Part shown: positions 1 to 6,200 of the stretch, one piece after another
Layout of the letters: each line of letters starts with the position of its first letter
Numbering within the stretch: position 1 is the stretch's first letter
From: Candidatus Absconditabacterales bacterium
GTDB lineage: Bacteria; Patescibacteriota; Gracilibacteria; Absconditabacterales; Absconditicoccaceae
Reading direction: 5' to 3'
Length of the DNA stretch: 9,024 bases
Assembly: GCA_937965925.1 (NCBI GenBank)
Contig: CALCME010000136.1
Location: 1 to 9,024 of the forward strand
The notes under the pieces: model-generated
What the model saw: only the letters and a program-made list of their open reading frames with translations
The model's database searches: none
What the model was told of the DNA's origin: nothing
Position numbers and translations under genes: made by a program

Positions 1-1567
1 ATGGTATCCAAAAAGCAAGAAGAAGAAATATCACATATTGATCCATCTTTATTTTGGAGAGATACAATCTAAGAAAAAGAACTACATAGATCAGAAATAT
101 AAGAACAATTCAACTCACCACCCATAGTCTCAATCTTGTCATTCAATACGATCATATATATAGAATCACACGCATTGCAGCAGAAAGCAAGATAACGAGA
201 GTATTTCATACTAATATTCATAAAAGAATCTTTCTTATTCAGATCATTCATTCTTTCTGTCACTGAAACAGCATATATATGATACCATTTATAGCTGAGA
301 TTCAGATCAGTTGCCAAAATCATGAATGCACATAAGAAGAATATGAATCAATTCAATACTCAACCAAAAGATCATGACTTCAAAAAAAGAAGAATGTAAA
401 CTGAATAATCACGAACAACAAATAGACAACATTTACTCATCACAAAATCACATACTGATATATTGATCATATATAAATATCATATTTTTTAAGTACATTA
501 GGTTTTTTATATGCAAAATATGTATATATCACTCATAACATAAAGAAACTACTCAAGAGGATTCACAAAACATCTCACCACATATTCCAGATAGAAAATG
601 AAGAAAAGAAACGCTCAAGAGGAAACGCAATATACTCATAGAGTAAATTGTTGAAAACTTTATCTGCAGACGCAAGTAATGGAATAATAAGACAAAGTAG
701 TCAGAGCAAGATCCCTCATGCTCGTATTCCTTGATTAAATTTCTGATTCTTTGTGATTGTAAAAGCACGCATATTTTTTATTCAATCCAATGGAAGAGCG
801 AAATAAGCTGATATTCAACTAAACAATTGAACTATATATGCACATACATATCGCAACCATTTAAATCCAAAATCGTCCGATAAAAGTTTTCCCGATAAAA
901 GAAGTAGCAATATAACATCTAAGATAAGAAGAAATAGAACCTGAATTAAGAACAAAGATTCATTGGTATACACTGCGAACCATAGACTTGTTGTAAGAAT
1001 TAAGACTCCCACTCATCTCACACTTGATCAAAACGACTTTTCCTTGTATCAAAATATTACATACACTCATCATCGAAAGAATAAGTGAAATAAGAGAACT
1101 GACATTCCCGGATACTGTCATCAGGTATCTACAAAAAAGATATATATTAGCAGTCACATCACCAATGAAAACACTATCAGTTTCCGCCCAGAAATTGGAA
1201 TTAAGTATTCTTTTTCTTTAATTCATTCTTTCATAAGATTACTGTTACCAATAGTATTTACTTCCTCTTTAATCGATGGTATACTCTCATTATTTTGCTC
1301 AAAGAGTTCTGGAGAACGATCATAGTTCATTGGTAGTCATAATAATGATGATAAAGGTATATTTCGATACGAGATAGTAAATCGAGCTACTCAAACAACT
1401 ATTCATGATATAAATATTCCTATCCATACTGAATAAACTAAATCCAATAAAGTCATTGATGAATCAAACGTAACTAACATCCAGAAGCCAATAAATCATA
1501 GCACGAGAACTAAGAGAACAACAACTGGAATGAGTAATAGAATATAGATAATTCGTTTTTTGAGCAT
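1..1567 (-). CDS. DUF4173-type polytopic membrane protein (3' partial, UGA=Gly)
   Basis: The frame is open from ATG at 1567 to the left edge: 522 codons with no TAA or TAG and about 36 UGA codons. Many hydrophobic segments run through it, beginning with IIYILLLIPVVVLLVLVL, plus a hydrophilic loop of about 50 residues after the second segment. The family fit to DUF4173/DUF4153-type proteins comes from YPGMSVLLF, IIPLLASADKVF, VVYLLFVIIQ, SSYVHSGFWQL, and LSAAMRVILYIGSYGMTRLRLW near the visible end. The invariant-looking glycines in HSGFW (320-322) and SYGMTRLR (143-145) are UGA. The function of the family is unknown. It follows the immunity candidate on the same strand, probably in one transcript; whether it belongs to the toxin system is open. 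The C-terminus lies outside the window. Confidence 0.87.
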
Positions 1568-1634
1568 AACTTAATTTATGTACAAAGTATATATCGTAGA
1601 TTTCTCAAGATTACTATATGTTTCCAGTCTTTAA
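1568..1634 (-). other. AT-rich gap before the DUF4173-type gene
   Basis: This is 63-67 nt, depending on which stop ends the preceding gene. I see no stem-loop with a T tract, so no supported terminator. There is no clear Shine-Dalgarno in front of the ATG at 1567. Weak TTGAGA and TATATA elements occur but are not spaced convincingly for a promoter. Read-through from the upstream genes is the simplest view. Confidence 0.4.
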
Positions 1635-2243
1635 CTATAATTCTGTTTCAAACGATACATCTTGACTGTACCATCTAGATCCGTTGTCTCAAATTTCTCA
1701 TCATAAACATTCCTCTTCTCAAAATTGATAGACATATCAGAATAAATTTCTAAAATTCATTAGTTCTCATAGTTTACTCTTAGATCAATCAAACACGTAA
1801 TAACGACAACCACCTGTAAATTTATCTGAGTTTTTTGTTACAAAGACTAGACGATTTTCTTTCATTTTATCAGCATAAACTTCAACTAGATCATCTACTT
1901 CTCATATCACCACATATCACTCATGAAAATCAGTATGATCATCAACCACAATAAAATCAGAACGAACCTTTTTTGTATGAAATTCAGATTTTGTTAAGTT
2001 TCTTAGAAGTAAAGTTTTTTCTTCATGAAAGAATAAAGCGTCATAATTTCAATCCATATCTATATTAACTTCCTGCTGAACTAAGTTTAGTTTAATTATT
2101 TTATCTTTTTGATCTTCCTTATATTGATCACTGAAATAGTATTCTAAACGATTCTCAGCCTGTTGATAACCTATATATACGTATATAATGAAGGTTAAAA
2201 TCATTAAACCAAACAATATAAGAATATTTTTAAATGTTTTCAT
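1635..2243 (-). CDS. Small membrane-anchored protein, candidate immunity protein (3' end probably frameshifted)
   Basis: ATG at 2243, 29 nt after the toxin-like gene. The product has a short Lys-containing N-terminus, one hydrophobic segment (about residues 6-25, ILILFGLMILTFIIYVYI), then a charged soluble domain. By the positive-inside rule the soluble part faces outward. UGA must be read as Gly (2049, 1917, 1902, 1785) for it to exist. I recognise no family. The position directly after a polymorphic toxin, on the same strand, is the classical immunity-gene position. As written the frame ends at TAG 1635-1637 (202 aa), but its last 40 codons contain five UGA within 17 codons. An adjacent frame ending at TAA 1631-1633 reads more like the upstream protein (SINFEKRNVYDEKFETTDL), suggesting a one-base shift near 1752-1760; the repaired product would be about 203 aa. 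Confidence 0.8.
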
Positions 2244-2272
2244 AATCCATCTAAATTCTAAAATTAATAGCT
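2244..2272 (-). other. 29-nt toxin-immunity intergenic gap
   Basis: The gap is AT-rich with no room for a promoter plus terminator. The only ribosome-binding-like element is a weak purine stretch (AGATGG) a few bases upstream of the ATG at 2243. The short gap supports co-transcription of the toxin-like gene and the small membrane protein gene. Confidence 0.6.
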
Positions 2273-3247
2273 TTATTTCTTTAATATCATTCCTGGAGTT
2301 AAATAATATATAGTATTTGAACTTTCATCATTAAAAGAAGATAATCATATAGATTCTGCATATTTTTCTATATCAAATCAATATAGATCATCAATATATG
2401 AAATTGGTAAATTATTTCATGGATACTTAACTCATAATAAATATCATCTAATAATAGAAAGAGCATCAAGTTTTTCGTTATCAGGAGTATCCATCTTTAC
2501 TTCATTTCAATCGGGATCCATGATTTTCAAATCAACTCAATATTGAGCGTAAAGAGATCACTTTATAATTACTTTTAATGACAGTTCTCCCATCTTTCAA
2601 GCATATCAAAAATTAATATTTCACGGATCATCGACCTTAAATATTTTTCATCACATTATCAAGTTAGCATATCATCAGTATCAACCTTTATTCACGTCAA
2701 TATTTTTAAAGTCCCATTCTCACCAATCTGGCCAAACTTTACGTGTGAAATAAGAATAAAGTTCAAGGATATTATTAGATGAGACTCAAACCGTCTTTTT
2801 CTTCTTACGCATTTTTTCACCAGATTCCATGAGTTTTTTTCTAAAATCTTCTGTAACCTCTGGAACACTAAATCAAGAAGCAACATGATCATGAATATAT
2901 AAAAATATAGATTCAGTTTTCATTTCTAAATTATTCTCAACAAATCTCTCTAATATGCTCAATATTTCTTTTTTTCTTGATCACTCATTTTTCCTTCACT
3001 CATCAACAATTTTCTTAATTATTCTATTATACTGATCTTCATTTTTTAAATTAGTATATGGATTTAAACAGGACTCTCATTGAATCAGATCGTTATTTAC
3101 CTCATATTCTCTTAGTCATACAAAACAATTCCGTGCAGTAGATTCATGTCACACTTCACATGTAGATTTGTATGCTTTATAAAACTTCGCTCATCTTTTT
3201 GTAGTACATATTCTTCCTCACCAAGTGTCATCAAATCAATCTTGTAC
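2273..3247 (-). other. C-terminal polymorphic toxin type 44-like domain with Cys-rich pre-toxin segment
   Basis: The last 320 or so residues form a distinct region. First comes a segment with four cysteines (codons at 3206, 3158, 3125 and 3068), then a charged helical stretch, then the core. The core has WPDWGEWDFKN (2702-2734), DPGNINFGYAG (2597-2629) and a D-x-P-D-N to S-I-I-R-G stretch (2432-2491). From memory this order (W-D-x-K, G-N-I-x-Y/F-G-Y-x-G, acidic motif before S-I-x-x-G) is that of the Ntox44/polymorphic toxin type 44 family. In that family it is the warhead at the C-terminus of large secreted proteins. The activity of the family is not certain to me. About 27 UGA codons occur in this region, one of them at the G of the G-N-I motif. 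Confidence 0.65.
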
Positions 3248-6200
3248 TGCACTTGCTATCTCTAATCCGCCTCATTCATCACCTACACTCGCTATACTCA
3301 CGCCTCTCTTCACTTCACCTTTCTTTCCATCACTCTTCACATAGGTAATCTTCCATTCTCCCTTCTTTTCATCGATCAATGCGACTGATGCTTTGTCTGT
3401 AATTTCCACCTTCTCTGTTCCTCACTTACTATACTCTATCTGTGCACTCTTTGGAACGACATCTCGCTGGACTGTTGCAAATGCAAATCATAATCAGGGG
3501 AGCGAAAGAGATTCTAATTTTGGATTGTATATTGGAGTACTCTCCTCCTTCTTCATTCCCCACAACTCCCCTATCTCTTTCTCACTTAGTGCACGATTGT
3601 AAATACGCAGATCATCAATCGATCCTTCGTACGGTTTTACATATCACTTTCCTATTGTTAGTGCATTTGCTGAGAGTTTTGGTTGGAGAAATGATGATGG
3701 GATTGCTTTTTCTGTTCTGTCTCCGTTCACATACATCCAGAACTTCTTCGCTTTCAAGTCTCTTACAAACGCTACATGATTCCATTTTTTCAATGTAACT
3801 GAGTTTTTTGAGTGCATTCATGTATATGGTGAACCATTTCATCATCTTGTTCCAAAGAATCACGTCATTCTCCCACTTGGTTCTTGGGTCATAGTGAATT
3901 CTCATCCATATGCTTTTGCTATCGGGTTCATTCTTTCAGCAAATGAGTCTGGTTTAAGCCACATAGATACGGTTAGATCTCAGGTCATTTCTTCTCCTAT
4001 ACTTGCTGGTATACTTAGTGTTGTTTTTCATAACTGGAGTGATTTCCCTATCGCTCACTCTCCATATAGTGGACTTCACGAGACGCTCGTTGTATAAGAC
4101 TTTTTGCTTTCATTGGTTGTCTCATCAAATGTTCGATGTCAGATAGGTTCTTGCTGTGGAACAATAGTTTTTGGTTCTTTTTTTAGACTCCGAAGCTCCT
4201 GGACTTCTTTTTCACTCAGTGAACGATTATAGATACGCAGTTCATCCATTGTTCACTTATACATTCCTGCATATCATTTCCCTATCTTTAGTTCTGATCC
4301 TCATGCACTTGCTTTTGTGAAAGCAGTCGGTATTCATCTTTCTGTTTTCTTTCCGTTCACATACACCTGTCGTTTCATCGTCTTTATATTCTTCACCATC
4401 GTCACATGATTCCATTCTCCTTTCTTCACTTCATCACCTGGTCTGAATCAGGCATATGGGTGTCAATTTGTTCCTTTTAGTCAAAAATAGGTAGAAATCC
4501 TTCCATTTGGTTCTTGGGTAAATGAGATTTCTCCTCCATATGATTTCGAGAGAGGATTCTGTCTTCCAACGAATGTATCTGGTCTTATCCAGAACGACAC
4601 CGTCATATTTCACGTAATCTGTGGTCATATGTGATGAGGGATGCTCAACCAACTCGTTCATAGTTTCACTCACTTCCCTTGTATTCACTCAACATAAGCT
4701 ATTTTCCCTTGCTCAGATAGATCGTAATTTCCTATTTTATCCTTCGTGTTCCCGTCAAACGGAAGGTAGAGAATTGGTTCTTGTTGTTCTGGCATTTTTT
4801 TCACTTCTTTCAATTGAACATCAAGGCTCATCCAATAGTATCTCTTTTCTCCTGTGCTATAGATTAATGGTCTCAGCGTCTCTTTTGAATTAAAATTATG
4901 TGTCTTTATGTTCCATGCTCCTCCTTGTGTCCAGCTCTTTGGTGAAGCTTCCATCTGTGGCTGTTTATTATACAGGCGGACAAACCTAATTGGGATCTCT
5001 TTGGTCGAATATACGGTCACGATGTCTCATGGCTGTTTCAGTAATGTTGTTGGTTTCACTGTTATATCAATAGAAACCGTTCTCTTATATTGATCGATAA
5101 TAGTTACCTTCGATTTACCTGGAACCAATCACATAATATGTATTGCTTTACCTACGCTCGCTATTTCCAGTCATGTCTCTTCTCCTCAGGTTTCATTGTC
5201 CAGTTCACCAGTAGATAGTACTTCTGGTCACTGTATTTGAGCAAGAGCTTCTAGTTCTTCATCTGTTGGAAGTGGAACCAGTTCTCCAGTATCATCAACG
5301 GGGAGTTCTTCATACTCCTCTTCCACCGATCAGATTACAAACTCATCACTATCTCATCATTCCTCTTCTGCACTTGCTATTTTTACCCCGCCACTTGCAG
5401 AATCAGCAAGCATTATATTATGATTTGCTTTATTAATCGTATACGATGGCGTTCATCAAAAGACCTTCACCGTAACGATCTCTCCTGCAGTCACTGATAG
5501 TGCACTTTTTGAGACCGTCAATTTACTTACTTCTTTGATCCAGCATCACTTCCTCATTCCTGGATATGGATCTCAGAACGTCGTATGAGTACACACCGCA
5601 GATCATGTTTCATATCGTTTTTCATTGAATTTTCACTTATTTCAATACGCGACTATATATGATCATCTGAAATCACAACTCTGATTGTGCTCTGCACAGT
5701 ACTCCCATCATGTTCACTCTGGTGGATCCAATGTTGTCAATGCTGTCACGATAAGATCTACTTCATATGAAAACCCTCTTCACATCACCTTATCCTCTAC
5801 ATGAATAACTAACGTATCATTCTTATCCATCTTCTCCGTCTCTACACTCATATTCAATCCACTTTGCTTATAAGCATAGTGTACTCAGCTTTTACTACTT
5901 ACACTCTTTATTGGCATTCATTCACTTCCATTAAACGAAAGTTTATCTCTCTGTTTTACTTGGATTTCATCCATTTGTGATGTTACTGTTACTGTTTTCT
6001 TCTTTCACTGAGCATCAGTAATTATAAAAACCGTTCTTCATCACTTCAAGACCATATAATGTAAGTTATTATCTTTTGTTGTTTTTCCTTTTCCATGAGA
6101 AATAGAGACTGATGCATTTCCTGTTTGTGTGATCTTATATGGAACTACTCATCCAGTAATAGTCACTGTATTCATACTTCATGATCTAATACGATCTACT

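Noticed and set aside
69..323. Minus-strand ORF of 84 codons near the left edge
   Set aside because: It is in a different frame from the DUF4173-type gene, whose conserved C-terminal motifs cover this region.
1568..1634. Possible promoter (TTGAGA with a downstream AT-rich element)
   Set aside because: No TATAAT-like hexamer at proper spacing, and such matches are expected by chance in sequence this AT-rich.
2692..2892. Minus-strand ORF inside the toxin region
   Set aside because: It is out of frame with the continuous recoded reading frame, which gives a coherent domain with toxin-44-like motifs across the same bases.
3393..4097. Overlapping plus-strand ORFs (for example 3442-3798 and 3894-4097)
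   Set aside because: They lie opposite the LamG-encoding frame, have no recognisable motifs and result from the low density of stops on the complementary strand.
3615..4688. Two minus-strand ORFs (3615-3905 and 4434-4688) sharing a P-R-T-K-W string
   Set aside because: Both are in the wrong frame relative to the LamG domains; the shared string is the out-of-frame echo of two duplicated LamG coding sequences.
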